In this document: positions 43,962-56,689 of the stretch, one piece after another
How positions within the stretch are numbered: the stretch's first letter is position 1
Layout: each line of letters opens with the position of its first letter
The notes under the pieces: generated by a model
Database searches by the model: none
Told to the model about the DNA's origin: nothing
Seen by the model: only the letters and a program-made list of their open reading frames with translations
Position numbers and translations under genes: made by a program
Origin: Chondrus crispus
Lineage: Eukaryota > Rhodophyta > Florideophyceae > Gigartinales > Gigartinaceae
NCBI RefSeq assembly: GCF_000350225.1
Contig: NW_005178810.1
Location: forward strand, 595,508 to 659,507
Length of the DNA stretch: 64,000 nucleotides
Direction: 5' to 3'

Positions 43962-44849
43962 TTACTGTCGTCTCTCCTTTGGAGCAGAATTCTTCTTGAG
44001 CAGCTGGGAGACTGGCGGAAGCATAGGTTCCACATGAATCATGTTAGAGATTGGTGCACCGCCCCCGGTCTTTCTCGATGTGTGCAAGCGGTGGCCTCCA
44101 TCCAGTCGGAGGTTTGCGGAACTGTGATCATTCACAGGGTCATATCTACTGTCTGGGGAAGAGTTCTTCGACTTTTGAATCGGTGGCAGTCGTTCTCCAC
44201 ACTCCACCATTTTCTTCCCATTCATGTAACTGGAAGACGCTTCGCGAGCACCTTTCGCTGGCTTTGACTTCTTCTCTTGATCTTGAGATGGGGTATTGAC
44301 TCTTCTCTTTCTGGAAGACCTTCGGAACATCGGACGGTTCCATAGTTCTTCTGGTCTAGAATACCCGTTTTTTCTCCAAAACTGTCCGCAGCTGTGACAC
44401 AACCAGACTTGATCTTCGCCTCGAACCCACTGTCGTGTCTGGGAGACGCCACAGTTATTGCACTTTCTGGAGCCAGAAGAGCGGCCTCCTTTCTGAGTAG
44501 CACCTGCGCGGTGTTGCGCTGATGCGAGACGTCTGCTATCAACGAGAGCCACATTATGGTCAGGATGCATAGGCTCAGCTGGCTGCTTTCTGAGACGGAG
44601 GTCTTGGTTGCGAAGGGGTGCACCTCTTTGACTATGCATGACGACATCCCTAGAGTACGAAGAGTCGGCGCCTGACATTGCTGAGGATGTTGTCCTATGT
44701 GTGTGCTGACGAAAGGGGCCTGTCGAAGGGGAAGGGGGTTGTTGGTAAGGGTTTGAGGTTGAAATATGCGGGACTTTGAGTGCAGATGAGCGTTCGTTGT
44801 CGCTATCGTAGCGATCAAAAATAGTAAAACGGTGGAAGCATTTTGGCAT
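43962..44849 (-). CDS. GATA-type zinc finger protein
   Basis: A 295-residue protein with one class IV GATA finger of the form CX2CX17CX2C: Cys 130, 133, 151 and 154 (RKCNNCGVSQTRQW, then VWLCHSCGQFWRKNG). GATA factors bind (A/T)GATA(A/G) and regulate transcription in the nucleus. Trp 141, the CHSCG turn and the following W-x-K-x-G are as in the family; the usual TPQW is TRQW. A basic stretch after the finger (RRSSRKRRVN, then KKSKPAKGAR) extends the DNA contact and would serve for nuclear import. The flanks are Ser/Pro/Gln-rich and probably disordered. An in-frame stop lies ten codons upstream of the ATG at 44,849, so this start is the first possible unless an exon is spliced on. An out-of-frame ATG lies 31 bases upstream. 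There is no internal stop, so this is the best candidate for a living host gene in the window. Confidence 0.8.
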   Translation of the reverse strand: MPKCFHRFTIFDRYDSDNERSSALKVPHISTSNPYQQPPSPSTGPFRQHTHRTTSSAMSGADSSYSRDVVMHSQRGAPLRNQDLRLRKQPAEPMHPDHNVALVDSRRLASAQHRAGATQKGGRSSGSRKCNNCGVSQTRQWVRGEDQVWLCHSCGQFWRKNGYSRPEELWNRPMFRRSSRKRRVNTPSQDQEKKSKPAKGAREASSSYMNGKKMVECGERLPPIQKSKNSSPDSRYDPVNDHSSANLRLDGGHRLHTSRKTGGGAPISNMIHVEPMLPPVSQLLKKNSAPKERRQ

Positions 44850-46551
44850 CTCTGGGTGGATGAAACAAACGTGTGTTCATGCTTGCCATATGTGTGTTTG
44901 TCACGGCAGTGAAATGCTTACGGTTCTCGAGGGCTCGTCGAGGCGCACATAGGATTTGAAAAGGGAAGGTAGAGAGAGGAGTGGCACTAATTGGCAGATT
45001 TCCAGAACTTTCCCCATGAAATAAAGCTGTGGCTTTGGAACAACTTGCGGCTCATTTTCTCAATTCCTATGCTTCATCAAAAACGTGGCCTGATAGTACT
45101 TCTGGAGAAGCAGACTGTCTCGAAGAATTCATGCTTTCACTGGCACTGCTGTGATACGTGCCCTCAAGCTGCGACAAAGGGCAAGCAATGCATAATTGGA
45201 GTCAGAAGTAGAGTCAACTCCGAATACGGGGACACGTTATAAAAAGTATAAACATACAGTACCCTTGGGTACAGTAAGTCAAGCTTGCCAGTTCCAATCC
45301 CCCTTCAGTGAACATCGTAGAGATAAATTAAATACCGCCGATATACCATCTCAACGGGAATAACAATAATCAGGGGCGCTGCCTTCACAGTTGTCATACA
45401 TGCCGGTTCCAGCCTATGTCCCGGTGGGTGTCTCAGGAGTTGTCATAATGGAGCTTATCTTAAATACCCTGCACACACAACTTGTGTTCGCGACTATCGT
45501 AGCATACTAAACTCGCGATGTCCCGAGGGTTCCGAGTATATATTGTCATGCTTGCAGATGCCGTTCCACCCCGAACTGGATCTATGCTATTGCTATAGAC
45601 TGCACTGTGCATTAGTTGAATAATTGTAACATGGGTGGACAACAACCAGGATCTCTTTGCTGTGGTAGAGTTGTATTGGAAAGAAATTCTTCTCGGTTAT
45701 TGTGGGCTAGATTATAATTTTCGACAGAAGGTGAGTAAAATGCAATCAGCCGCCACACAAGATTATAAATTTATTCAGTGAGGGAGAATGAAATGTCCCA
45801 TTCGCTCTTCTCTTCCCATCACATGAACACAACCTGCGCATCACCAAAACAAGGAGCATTAACTGACCCACCAATCAATTGGACGAGCCTCCGCGGATAT
45901 GCAAAGAAAATAAAAATCCAGTTCTTAAAAAACACTACAGAAAGTTGGCATTGGCTGGGCCAAGAAGGACTTTGTTCCATTTTCACCTCTTAATTCCTGA
46001 TGACCATGCGTATATTGACAATCATTTATGAAAGCGCTGTACAGTTCAGTATATCAATATGACACGGATGAGCCAGGAAGCAGATCAGGTCTCGAGAGGC
46101 ATAAATGCGTCCTTGCGATATAGGCGCTTCAACCTTTTTTTTTCAATCAGTGCTGACTACCGTAGTCACGTTTTCCAGGACATCCATCTTTCGCTGCCAC
46201 GGAAGAGGACGAAGGGCACGGTTATATTCGCGTCTTGATAAAGCGCCCCGTACGCTGCGACGGCGACAGAGACTCGAATCAATTATACGTCGTTCTACGA
46301 TCCTGTGTTTGCACTTGAGGTAGGTTCCAACACTGCCAACGTGTCCACGTAGCGGAAAGAAAGAGGGCGAAGATTACGGCAAGTGGTAACGTAGTAACCA
46401 ACACAATGTAGTGTGACAAAGGGACAGTAACGAAAATATAAAGACAACGGGTTCAGCTTACTGACACACCCCAGTGTCACTGACTTCAAACTTGCACTAT
46501 CGCTAGAGTACATTCCGAATAGTCGACACAGTTGTTTTTAATTCATTGCTA
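44850..46551. other. No gene recognised
   Basis: The upstream region of the GATA gene and the spacer beyond. Only ORFs under 85 codons are present, none with a family resemblance. No clear TATA box stands out within 150 bases of the GATA start. Confidence 0.3.
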
Positions 46552-46784
46552 TAGTGTCTATCTGACCAGGGCTTGTCTTCATATGAGGACAGCTCTACTT
46601 TTTCTAAACATGGTGCTCCCTCTAGTGTCTAAACGACCGGCAATTTGCCTCATATGAGGTCAAGGGTTCTGTAGTGAAGCTTAACTACAAATTGGAAATT
46701 GCGCAACTGTTGATAAAAAGGAGCACAAATTTGACCAAGCAGTACTTTAAACATCCATATACATATAAACCGCTAGTGTCTAAC
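46552..46784 (+). repeat. Cluster of three termini of the CCTCATATGAGG element
   Basis: TAGTGTCTA starts at 46,552, 46,623 and 46,774, each preceded by or beginning with TA. The first is followed by GTCTTCATATGAGGAC (46,574-46,589), the second by the sequence AACGACCGGCAATTTG and the palindrome CCTCATATGAGG (46,648-46,659). The second matches the left end of the complete copy at 60,109 (TAGTGTCTAGACGACAAGCA). All are in the same orientation, so these are partial or nested copies, not one intact element. Confidence 0.7.
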
Positions 46785-48059
46785 TTATAAGCACGATCAG
46801 TGGTCGTAAGGGATCTCTAAGTCTCAGATGTCCAGATTCGACTCCTCGCAAAACATTGTGCTGGCTGAGAAGGAACGTGAACATCTGTGCGATTTTTGCT
46901 TGTGACTTGCTGCCCAGAACGCATTATGGCGCCTCTTGAGCACGAATTTGAATGCGGTCAAACCCTACTAAAGGGGAATCTCGAAACGACTGCAGGTCAT
47001 CCAAGCGCGTCTCCAAATGCATGAAAGACCTATATGAAAAGTGGGGTTTTGGCTAATTGTCTCTACATCGGACCAATTACAGAAGTGTAAAAGGGTAGAA
47101 GCATCCTGAAAGCCAGTTCACATTGATACATTGACTATCGTGAGTGAAAAGGTGATCGTAATCTGCGTGGTCCTCCAAAATGTTATCCTTAGTCAGATAG
47201 AGGGATAAGTATTATTATACCTTGCAAACTTGCAACTTGCAAGTGGAAGAAATGAACTTTGATTTTGTTTCACCTTTGAAAAATATGGCATCTAGATGAA
47301 CGACAAACAAGATGTCGTCTCTAGGTGTCGGGTTGCTCTTGCGAGGGGTGTGAGACAAGTGAGTACTTTTCTACTCCAAAAGTCCATATTTTCTTTTCGA
47401 AAGAAACTGTGTGATTTCTGTTTATGGAGTAATACACTGTAACATTTTTCACAATTTAAGGGCCAGATATATCTCAATCGATCTAATTCTGGGGCATCTG
47501 GCATCCATCTTGTTTTGAAAATTCATACAGCCTTCAAGATTCCAAGATGTGAACGTCTAACACGGAAATGTTGACACCAATAGATCACGCCCCCAGCTCG
47601 AACATATGGTTCAGTAGGGTATCATCTTGAAAAGATCTCCTGTGACTGCCTGTCTGAGAGAATGTTTCATAATATTTGGTGGAAAGGGAAGGAATTGGAA
47701 CTTAAATACCTTTTTTCTCGTCAGAACATGTCGTCCGCACCCTGTCTCTCGAAGTATTGAAGTTCTGTCATTGGTCTTTTAAATAGAACTAATGAAGTAC
47801 CATCAGTCTCTGTGGACCCAAATCACTGTAATTTGGAGACATCTAGCTACTGTTACAGACATAATGTGCTATGTTTTCCTTTTTTAGCCATTTGCAAAGA
47901 AGATTGAAATTATATGAGGTATTCATTTGTTAGATGTTGACACAGCGCCTGTAAATCTGAGAATTTGGGCGTAAAGAGACTCCGCTGTATGAAAAGATGC
48001 AGTGAATACCGTCGCTGACTCTCATACTCGGGCTGAGTTCTCAAATGGTGTCATGCAGT
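46785..48059. other. No gene recognised
   Basis: Short ORFs only. This lies downstream of the copia B integrase, where reverse transcriptase and RNase H would be expected on the minus strand. I could not find their motifs. Confidence 0.35.
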
Positions 48060-48603
48060 CCTCTGTACGGTTCTATTGAGCGTGGTCTTGGTTATCGCGT
48101 GGATATCTTCTTCAGGGCCGTCAGAAATCAGGTCCATCAAGCCACCAGCCCTGATGTTGGCTATGCGTAGCTTGACATCCTTGAGAGAATCAGAGTGTTC
48201 CCGGTTGTCCTTGAAGAGGGTGATACGGCGGACCTTGCTTTTCTGCAGCTTCGGTGGCCTATCGGAAGGTCAAAGTATCTTCATTTTCAGGCTGCCGTGG
48301 CAAGACAGCACTATCACGGAATGTAAAACGCTTTGGGCGAACCTGTCCGGGATATTTTCCTTCCAGTTCGATCGTTTAACACCAAGATAATACGTTAATT
48401 CCTTCGCGTGGTCCCCGATGACCGCATTTTCAAATGATTCGTCCTCTTCTAAATAATCATGATGGTCTGTGATAAGATCAGTATTCGTTCATTCGCTTGT
48501 ATTCGTGCCATCAAAGGCACTGGAAACTTCTCCCATTTCACTGCTGGATGAGTTGCAGTCCTGCACTGACTCTGGTACCCAGCTTCTATCAATCTTCACA
48601 TGG

Positions 48604-49990
48604 TCAGATACATTTTTTTGTTTGAATCTTGAAGAAAACTTCTGTTACTGTTTCCAGAATCGTACCCAACCGGATATCCAATCTTTGCACGATCCCCGAA
48701 CTTACCGTTTCTATTTTGCATAGGAATATGTAGGTATGCCCAGCTTCTAATCTTGCGAAGGTGGCCGAAATCAGGTTTCTTGTCGTACATGATTTCATAC
48801 GGTGTTTTTCTAGGCTCGTTGTTTGTGAAAGTATAAAGTCTGTTCCTGATGCAGTCCGAAGTGGTGAAAACACTGCCCACCTCTTCTTATATATTGAATG
48901 TGTTTGGAATTATACGAAGACTTCTTGCAATATTCTTAATTGTTCTGTTAAGACGCTTGGCCTTCCCATTCGGTCCGTGAAAATACGGAGCTGACCAGTC
49001 ATGTTGGAATGCCTTCTTATTCAACTAGTCCCTTACATACTTCTTAATGAACTCTTTTCCATCGTCTGTTCGCAGTAGCTTGACCAGGAGTTTGCCGGGG
49101 GTTCTACGGCACGCAGTTTCGAATGCTGAAACCATTGCCTTGACTGCTTTGGCTGCCTCTTTCTTAGAAATCAAAAACATACCATTAATGCTCCAGTCTC
49201 GTCGTCATACATCGGAATAAGGTACATGCTTCCTTTGAGAGACGGATGTCGTATCGGTCCCACAACATTGGAGTGCCCAAGTTCCAACGTTCTCATCGTA
49301 TTTCTTGCTTCATCAGTTTGGATTGGACGATGGTCTTTCGTTGACTTTGCAACAATACACGGTTCACAGCCAAGTACCGGAGACCATTTCTGAAGACTGA
49401 AACCGCTGACTAGAAAAAGGCTCTTTCGAATCACAGCACCTCTGGCATGTCCCAATCGCTGGTGCCACACCTCGCACTCGGAACAGCCCGCAACCCATGC
49501 CTCCTGTTTTTGATCTGGTTGCTTTTCGGTATTTTAAATGGCCTCATGAACTTATCTGGTTGTTTTCGGATTAAATGGCTTCATGACGGCCTCATACAGT
49601 TAATTGTAGTCCCTTTTGGACGCATATAGCATCTTCCGTTTGGAGTTCTTTACAATCACGTGGCAAACCCCTTTCTGTCCTTTTGCTCGCCAATGATCAC
49701 TACCCAGCCACACATTCTCAGTGGACTCATCGAAATGAAGTAACGCATAAGTGACGGAACATACACTGTTTTGTTGATAGCTACTGCTTTGACATTTCCC
49801 TCTACTGTTCCGTGCGCGGAAACTTATCCTTTGCCGCCAACATGCGCCACTTTTCCGTCTCCCACTGATACACTTCCATGACTGAAGTTTTGGTTGAGAG
49901 CTTGAAATGTTTCTTGATTATTAGATTCACCATACGCATCAATGCCCCTGAATCAATGAGCCACTTTCCTGAGACTTCGTGAACAGATTT
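48604..49990 (-). pseudogene. Copia B protease to integrase remnant
   Basis: The protease active-site block appears as SGKWLIDSGALM at about 49,940-49,975 (D-S-G-A). The frame 49,470-49,171 gives WHQRLGHARGAVIRK, CEPCIVAKSTKDHRP and RTLELGHSNVVGPI; the Asp of the usual VHSDVVGP is Asn. Later frames carry LRTDDGKEFIKKY and GPNGKAKRLNRTIKN, the second catalytic block and the N-G-x-A-x-R-x-N-R block with Glu changed to Lys. The frame 48,880-48,604 ends with PYEIMYDKKPDFGHLRKI and GKFGDRAKIGYPVGYDSGNS. All three catalytic blocks can be located but at least two acidic residues are altered. Confidence 0.8.
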
Positions 49991-50049
49991 AGACTCATTT
50001 TCATGTAATTCATGACGAAAGAAAAATCCATGCAGAATAACTAATCTCT

Positions 50050-50976
50050 CATAGCTTGCCGCCGTGAATTAGGTGTAGTTCTCCCATCCAAAACAACAAT
50101 CCTGAATTCCCTATTCCAGCCATCGTTGCCTCTTTGGTTCCTTCTTTTCAAAAATCAGGCTTGTAGTTGCTACCATTGGGATTGAAGAAACAGCAATTTG
50201 TGGTATGTGGGGCCCCATGGGGCACAGGGTTACTGCCAATGCCACATCTCGGTTTTAGGTTCATGGTCAGAGCCTTGGATTCCGCTCCATACTTGATTCT
50301 GTTCGTTCTTATGGCGTAAACTTCAAATATGACGCGATCTGCATCGGGTTCGATAAAACACTTATGGAACGAATAACCGGCATCGCCGCAAAAACTTTAC
50401 AGCGTATCCCACTCAAGAAAGCTCTTCTCTTCAATTGAAATAGCGTGATCAGCGGCCGCCAATTTGTTCTTGACTGTTATCAAGCGATTCATGGAATCCA
50501 TCACGTTTTCGGAACCAGAAATTTTCAGGGATCGGAACTCAACAAGATAGGAGTCAATTCTTGCCCCTGAGACTTATTGGAACATATATAAAAGACTTTT
50601 ACAAGTGGCATAAGGATATCGCGTCCTGAAAACAGTTGCGCTACACGAACCATCTATTGTAAGAAGAATTGTGTTTAGGGCTATTTCCGTTCGGGAAATC
50701 AATTTCTCCCGTTTGGTGTCATCGTCATTCGGTTTAGCCTCAGTCCCACTCATAATGGACCACAGAACTTTTGCTCGCAGTACTAGTTCAATCTTGCATG
50801 CCCATATGTAACAGTTCCCTAATTGAGAGCAGCAAGTCGGTATCAACTGGTGCCCACAGTCTCATTCTCCTCATCTTCCGTAACTGGAACTTTTTTGCGT
50901 TGACTGTTTTGGACAGCCTGCCACATCTTTGTATCTGAAGTGAGGTGAGGAAAGGTTCACAACGTGCCTGGCTCAC
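50050..50976 (-). pseudogene. Copia B gag remnant
   Basis: The frame 50,846-50,574 reads NCYIWACKIELVLRAKVLWS, then GTEAKPNDDDTKREKLISRT and EIALNTILLTIDGSCSATVF, the typical UBN2/copia gag helix region with the early Trp and the repeated Leu pattern. Near 50,240-50,150 another frame gives PHTTNCCFFNPNGSNYKP, which sits where the zinc-knuckle region ends in related elements. Several frame changes separate the two. Confidence 0.65.
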
Positions 50977-53661
50977 AACCTGTTGTCGTTTCAGCTGGAA
51001 GTCGGCGTCGGGTAGCCTGGCCAGTTTAAATTGTAGTAAGTTTGATCTACCCGCTTCTTATACAGTCTACATGAAATATCTACCATACGACCACAAAACC
51101 TTCTCCTGTAATAGTCAAGTGAGAGATAATGCGCATTTTGGAGAATGAATTGATATTTGACATTTTGCATTTAAAGTGAGGTTGCAATCAGATGGAAACA
51201 TGTCACAATTTCCTTGTGAACAGTTCTTACGACTCTCGTCAACGTTGTGCTATGTCGTGATTCTCATCATACATGTTATACTGACCAAGGGCCTTTGTAA
51301 TCTTTACGGGTCTTGTAACATATAACCAACTTTGCACAACCAGAACTTATCCCATCAAAACATTGCATGCCATGCCTTTATCATTTCATCTCTATTTCAT
51401 CTGCCTCTCCAATATGGGTTGCAATAACCGTCATCCAACGAAGGTGTCCGGTACTGGCACATGAGGTTTGGCGGAAATGAATGACACTATGTCCATCATA
51501 AATTCTCAATACGTCTTCGCATTACATCTGAGGGACTCCAATGGGCTCAGCATTTAGGACGAGACAAATTTGCCTTTTCGAAATGAAAGACAGTTATGTT
51601 CCATTGGTCATATGAATCAGGCATTCAACACTTTTAGAGTTCCTGTTAGCCCCACTAGCTAGGTAAAGGATCGCAACAGGATTGAAAATGTGTTCCAAAT
51701 CCTTTTTGTTTTTCAAGCATTCCGACACATTCAACTATGGGGTATTTGAAATTTTTACTGACGGTATCGACACTTGGTGCTCTCCGTGCTCGATGGGCCG
51801 AGATCCAACCGTTCCGAATTTGATTACTGTTTTCTAGACGTTACGCATATTCTGCAAAGTATCGGTCGTTGAAGTTCTAACTCGCTGTATTGCCCTTAGA
51901 AGCCAGAAAAAGTCGAAATCGAGCATCGGATAAACAAAAATGCCCCACTTGAGGACTGTCACACTAGACTCAACTTCGCCTTCTCCCGCTGCAGCTTTCA
52001 TATTTTACATTAATATCATATTATACTGCCGGTTATCCTAGTTCTGAGGTAATCAACTGCCGTGTTGCTCTGAAATTTAGGTACATTTTCCATCTTCATG
52101 GGATGTCGCCTGAAATACTTTCCGTATACTTCTGTGATATCTCTCACATGGTTTCAAACAGATATCTCGCGGATACCGGTAAGGATCTTTTCGAAATCCT
52201 AAACGCCTTCGATCATTTTGCTTTCGGACTTCTGGCCGAATTTAATTTGTCGGTCTTTAACATAAACGCTCCTAAGACGAAACATATTCTCTTTCTAAAA
52301 TAAAAGGGATCAGTACTGATGTCTTTCATTTCAGATAGAGAATACGTAAGACGTCTGAACAAGAATCGATCAATACACAGAAGTGAAATGTAGCACTTTT
52401 CTTCTTAGGATACGTCGCACGTTATTGAAGAAAGTTACATTCACGAGTACAAGAGCCAGTCATCAGTTTCGACCAAAGCATATTACGTGGTGAACCTATA
52501 CAGGCCTGTTTTGGTTGTCTTGTTACAAGGTGTCACTTCGGTAAATATCTGTTGCACCGAAGCGGTAATAATTCCACGAAATATTTATCAGAGAGTTTAG
52601 TTTGACCGACTTAGATTGTTAAGTTGCACGAAGTACTACGGCAGTCCATGTTTTCCGAAGAAAAGTTTGAATTAAGAGTTGCTGTTACAACTAGATAGAA
52701 AGAGTGAGCTTTATATGAATATTTGAGCGGCTGGTTCACTAGAAAATATAATACGTTGAAAGTGAAAGTGGTCAATAGCTATGGTTGAGTATAGCAGAGA
52801 ACCAGTCAACAAAGAAACGACCCTTGAAAAGCTAAAACTGGCAAGTTATGGTTTATGGGTTCTGGCGGTCTCTCCCTTTGTAGCATAGGCGGCGAGTCTG
52901 TTTAGGGAAAGACAGAAACGTGTGAGATATCAATACGACCTGCGGTGTAGTGGTAAACAAACAAGGGCTCATTACCCGTTCTGAGTTTAGGCCTGAAAAC
53001 ATCGTAGAGCGGCGTTAAGCGTCAATGGCTCTCCAAATACCATTCCGTTTGCCTGATGACACGTGTACCCTGTGAATGTGCACATATGGCCTGTGAACAG
53101 GGGCAATAATTTAACTGAGATTTTTAGTCTGTTACTATCTTCAAAACTGTCATGGGGCAAGAGCCTCTAAACACTCTCAAGGGTGCTAATGTATCATACG
53201 AAAGTGTCCCAATGATCCGTGGGAACCCATATATCTACTACATCTTTTGGCAATAGTAGAAGATTCACGCTTACACATATGCGTATTTCTACCGCATATG
53301 ACCAACATATGACGAAAATTTTAGTTAAGGATATTTCACTGAAGGTTTTGAGAAAGCCGCGTGAATGGTAAATGTATACGGATATTGCTTCTGAAACCAT
53401 GTAATCGACACGCATTAGTCATGGCATACACTTCACAGGTAGTGTCGCAACCCTTTCAGTAGATCTGAGTCCTCAAGAAGTTGTAATAATCACATTCTTC
53501 TATATCATGGTCAACTTTATCTTCTCTCCTTTGTGTGCATATCCGAACTTTCACTTCGAAGTTTCTATCATCCGTGAGTGCAGCGACGTAAATTGCGTGA
53601 TTTGTTGCTTTCCGAACACGAAGGGCCGTAATTAGCCTCATTTCGCGCCTGAGGACGACAT
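50977..53661. other. No gene recognised
   Basis: The 5' LTR of copia B should lie here on the minus strand, but no second copy exists to compare. A short minus-strand open run near 52,000-51,840 (MKAAAGEGEVESSVTVL) matches nothing I know. Confidence 0.3.
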
Positions 53662-53712
53662 CATCCTTGCGCAAGAATCATCCTTGCGCGAGAATCATCC
53701 TTGCGCGAGAAG
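53662..53712 (+). repeat. 17 bp tandem repeat, three units
   Basis: CATCCTTGCGCAAGAAT is repeated three times head to tail (53,662, 53,679, 53,696), with A to G at position 12 in units two and three and a last-base change in unit three. Confidence 0.9.
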
Positions 53713-54162
53713 TTTCTGCCTCTGAAGTACGGTTTTCTGGGTGTAGGGAGATTGTAAAACGGTTCGGAAAGGCGATTACGATGGAAACCAGAATAGCAAA
53801 CTGTCTCAAACGTTCACTGCCCTAAAGCGTCTGAGACCGCCATGAAAAGAATCAGATCACATTCAAACGATAAAAAGGTCCCAATGGAATACCTTTAAGA
53901 GCTCCTTGGAAGATTGGGGACCGCAATGAACTCCTGTGGATGATGGTGAAAGCCCCAAAGGACATGGAGATGGAGAGAAAGGCAGCTATTCCTGCGCAAC
54001 TGAGGACAGAAGCTAGGAAGGTAGAGATCAGGAGGCAATTCGTGGCTGAATCGTAGATGAGTAACGGATCAGATAAGTAGAAGGGTACTGAGGACGAAAA
54101 AAGATTCTAATGTTTGATCTGAACACCAATTGACCGTCTGAGAGAAGCATCGTAAGTACAGA

Positions 54163-54480
54163 GTGCTAGCACATCACTTATGTGATATGGAACTGAATAG
54201 AATTGGAATGGAATTGTGCCATACGCAGATGCCAAACTTTGGATTGGACGCAAAGACTGTCGCCTTTCAGAAAGAGCCCGTCGAGATGGGAGGCATACAC
54301 GGCGAGAAGGGACAGGAACTGTGCCAGGAGGACCGCGTGGCACAACATGAAATAGAACGGGAATCGTTCAAGATGATGATGGGTGCGTTCATGCAGGCAA
54401 ACTTTTCCGCCGTAATTGTAACGGAACTAGTGAACCAACTCTTCTACGAGGTCACATTTATCCAAAATGCGTTTCCCTAA
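54163..54480 (+). CDS. Possible small or decayed ORF, coiled-coil-like
   Basis: A 105-codon frame with a charged segment rich in Glu and Gln (QEDRVAQHEIERESFKMMMG) that could form a coiled coil, like C-termini of Myb-like transposon proteins. I do not recognise it. Upstream, shifted frames contain more charged text (53,950-54,050, MEMERKAAIPAQLRTEARKV), so it may be the end of an old gene on the plus strand. The start shown is only the first possible one. Confidence 0.25.
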   Translation: MLAHHLCDMELNRIGMELCHTQMPNFGLDAKTVAFQKEPVEMGGIHGEKGQELCQEDRVAQHEIERESFKMMMGAFMQANFSAVIVTELVNQLFYEVTFIQNAFP

Positions 54481-56689
54481 GCCCATAAAAGGGCTCACAT
54501 CGCTTACACAGGTCTCTCTTCTGTTTTTTGTCTCCTCTCTTCCCGGGCTTTAGAATTTCGACTATATTATCACTCTTCCTTCACTTGAACGGGCCGCAAG
54601 CGAGTAACGCGTGCCGGTATGAATAGGGGAGAGAAATCATGTCAGGTGTACTGTTGCTTGTGTTCCTGCTACTTTTAAAATGCCTGCTGTCGGTAATACA
54701 AACATTGCCAGTGGGTGTTAGGATAGTACACAGTTTTTGAAGTTTCTTGCAGACCTTAAAGCGATATACGTAGATAGAACTAGAAAGTGACCCTCCAATA
54801 CTAATGAATTCGTCGTTGTCCATAGTGGATGAAAGAGCTTATCTTTCCGTGAACGTCACTCCAGAATGACGTGTTGTAGACATGAAACTATGCAAATCGC
54901 GTTACTGATATGCCCGATTGAAGCCTTCATAGAGTAATTTCAGAAAAGCACGTTCCATCTGACTGCGATATCCATGTATTCATTTATCACATTCTGCACG
55001 CCTTCACAAATCAGAAAATCATATGGGATATCCGTAACATCAAGAAACTTTAGAAGTTGTCAGTTGCTTGACATTCCTGTTGAATCACACTTTCTGATAG
55101 TTCAGCCTTCTCGTTGAGGAAGCAAGAAGATATATACATGGAAGTATCAGATGTTGACGCGCTTTCAGGAAGGGTTCTATTCCCTCCCACAACATCTACG
55201 AGGGTTTATATCCATGCTTCCCAACCAATAACTGCATATACGACTGGCGTGCTGGTGAAGTAAGACAGCACAGCGCAAGACGAGTAACGAGACGTTGTAA
55301 ACAGCTGTAGCGGTTCCAAGTAGCGAATACTCCTATCTATGAGATTGTTTTGCCCTTTCCGATTGTGTATTGCTTTCGACATCGGGAAAGACAAAGGCAG
55401 CAGACATTTTCTATATTATAGGAGTTTCACGGGAAAGAAGAAATATGAATGAGATCACAACGGTGTGAAAACCCCAAAATGTAAGGTATTAAGAAGAACG
55501 CGAGCATTACAGATCTCTTTTGTTTTATACTTTGCATAGAAATACTTTTGTACGTCCTTCTAAAAGGGACTGACTTCAATATTCTTAAAAAGGATTGCAT
55601 AGAACCACCCTATAAGCTCTATGCCACACACGACAGACTTGTCAAAGGAGGAGTACAGTATCTGGTAGTATTAAAGGGGATGGTCGGGGAGATTTAAAGC
55701 GAGGACATAAACGATTTTATTGAGAGAGGTTATTGAATGAAAGGATACATATTTTTTAGTCTCGCATGTACTGTACTGTTCTGACTTTTCAGCTACGATT
55801 TCTATAAAATGGGCGGAGTTCGGACGGGAAAGCAAAAGGGGGCAGGCACAACCACTCACTAACCCTGAGAGCCACCCAACCTGCAACCCCAAGTATGTCC
55901 AACTTAAGAACCGCTTTGCAAAAACCACTCAACACAATTAAGTCGCTCTGTTCATTTTATTAACCCTGCGCACCGCTAACAAAAGGTCGCTTTGCTCGAC
56001 TTAATAGTACTGAATAAATTGCATAAAAACAGCACTTCTAGAATGGGATGAAGCAAGACGAATTCGAGCCGAACACATTCCTGTGGCTTTTTAGAAGAAT
56101 GGTCGTGCTGATGTGCTCTTTACATGCCTTAGCGAGTGGTTTTAATCGATGGTAATACTCATATAAAGTCGCTCATATTCTCCCTGGCGTAAATCTCCTT
56201 ATTAATCATGACCAACCCACCCAACTGTAATTTTCACTTGCAATAATTTGGTCATATCTGTTGCAAAAATTGTTTTGCGTATTGCTCACAATTGAAAAAC
56301 CTCTGTGGACATGTTCCCGTTGCGATAATCGCGATTGTTCACTTACCAAATGTCATGATACCAAGTCCGCATGGTTTAGTCTCATTTAATCTATAAAGTG
56401 TACTGTTTTACCTAAAAATGCGGCAATTTCGGCTGCTGATGGCGCTGCGAATCCAGGATAATTTGTTCTTCCCGGTTCTCATTTCGTGTGAAAAATCGTC
56501 ATTCGGCTGTCCAATGTAATGTAAATGTGCTCTACAAGGGTCTTAATTTCGAGGCTTTAAACCTTTTGTTTTGCAGGGAGACAACCTTTACTCGACCGTT
56601 TGAGCAGCGGGGTTGCTCGATTTCACATTCAATTATTGGATTTGAAATGGCTTCATTTTTAGGTATATTTGAGCATCTCTGGAGCCCGG
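54481..56689. other. No gene recognised
   Basis: Short ORFs only, AT-richer than the left part of the window. No transposon protein or structural RNA was recognised. Confidence 0.3.

Larger units (their letters stand above)
48060..50976 (-). mobile_element. Truncated Ty1/copia retrotransposon B
   Basis: Minus-strand pieces follow the order gag, protease, GAG pre-integrase, integrase, with frameshifts and stops throughout. The text after the integrase C-terminus (48,600-48,060) looks like the linker before reverse transcriptase but contains no RT block. The element is therefore 3'-truncated or too decayed to read. No LTRs were identified. Confidence 0.8.

Noticed and set aside
46774..46862. 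A tRNA-like stretch with GATTCGACTCC resembling a B box
   Set aside because: The T arm and anticodon arm do not pair, the acceptor stem has at most 5 bp, and there is no clear anticodon loop. A tRNA-derived SINE head is possible but not supported.
47292..48059. A search for copia B reverse transcriptase downstream of its integrase
   Set aside because: No RVT_2 block such as YVDD or VKTAFLNG was found in any minus-strand frame, so I do not claim it.
53662..53712. Three short direct repeats considered as a CRISPR-like array
   Set aside because: The units are contiguous without spacers and the setting is eukaryotic; this is a simple tandem repeat.
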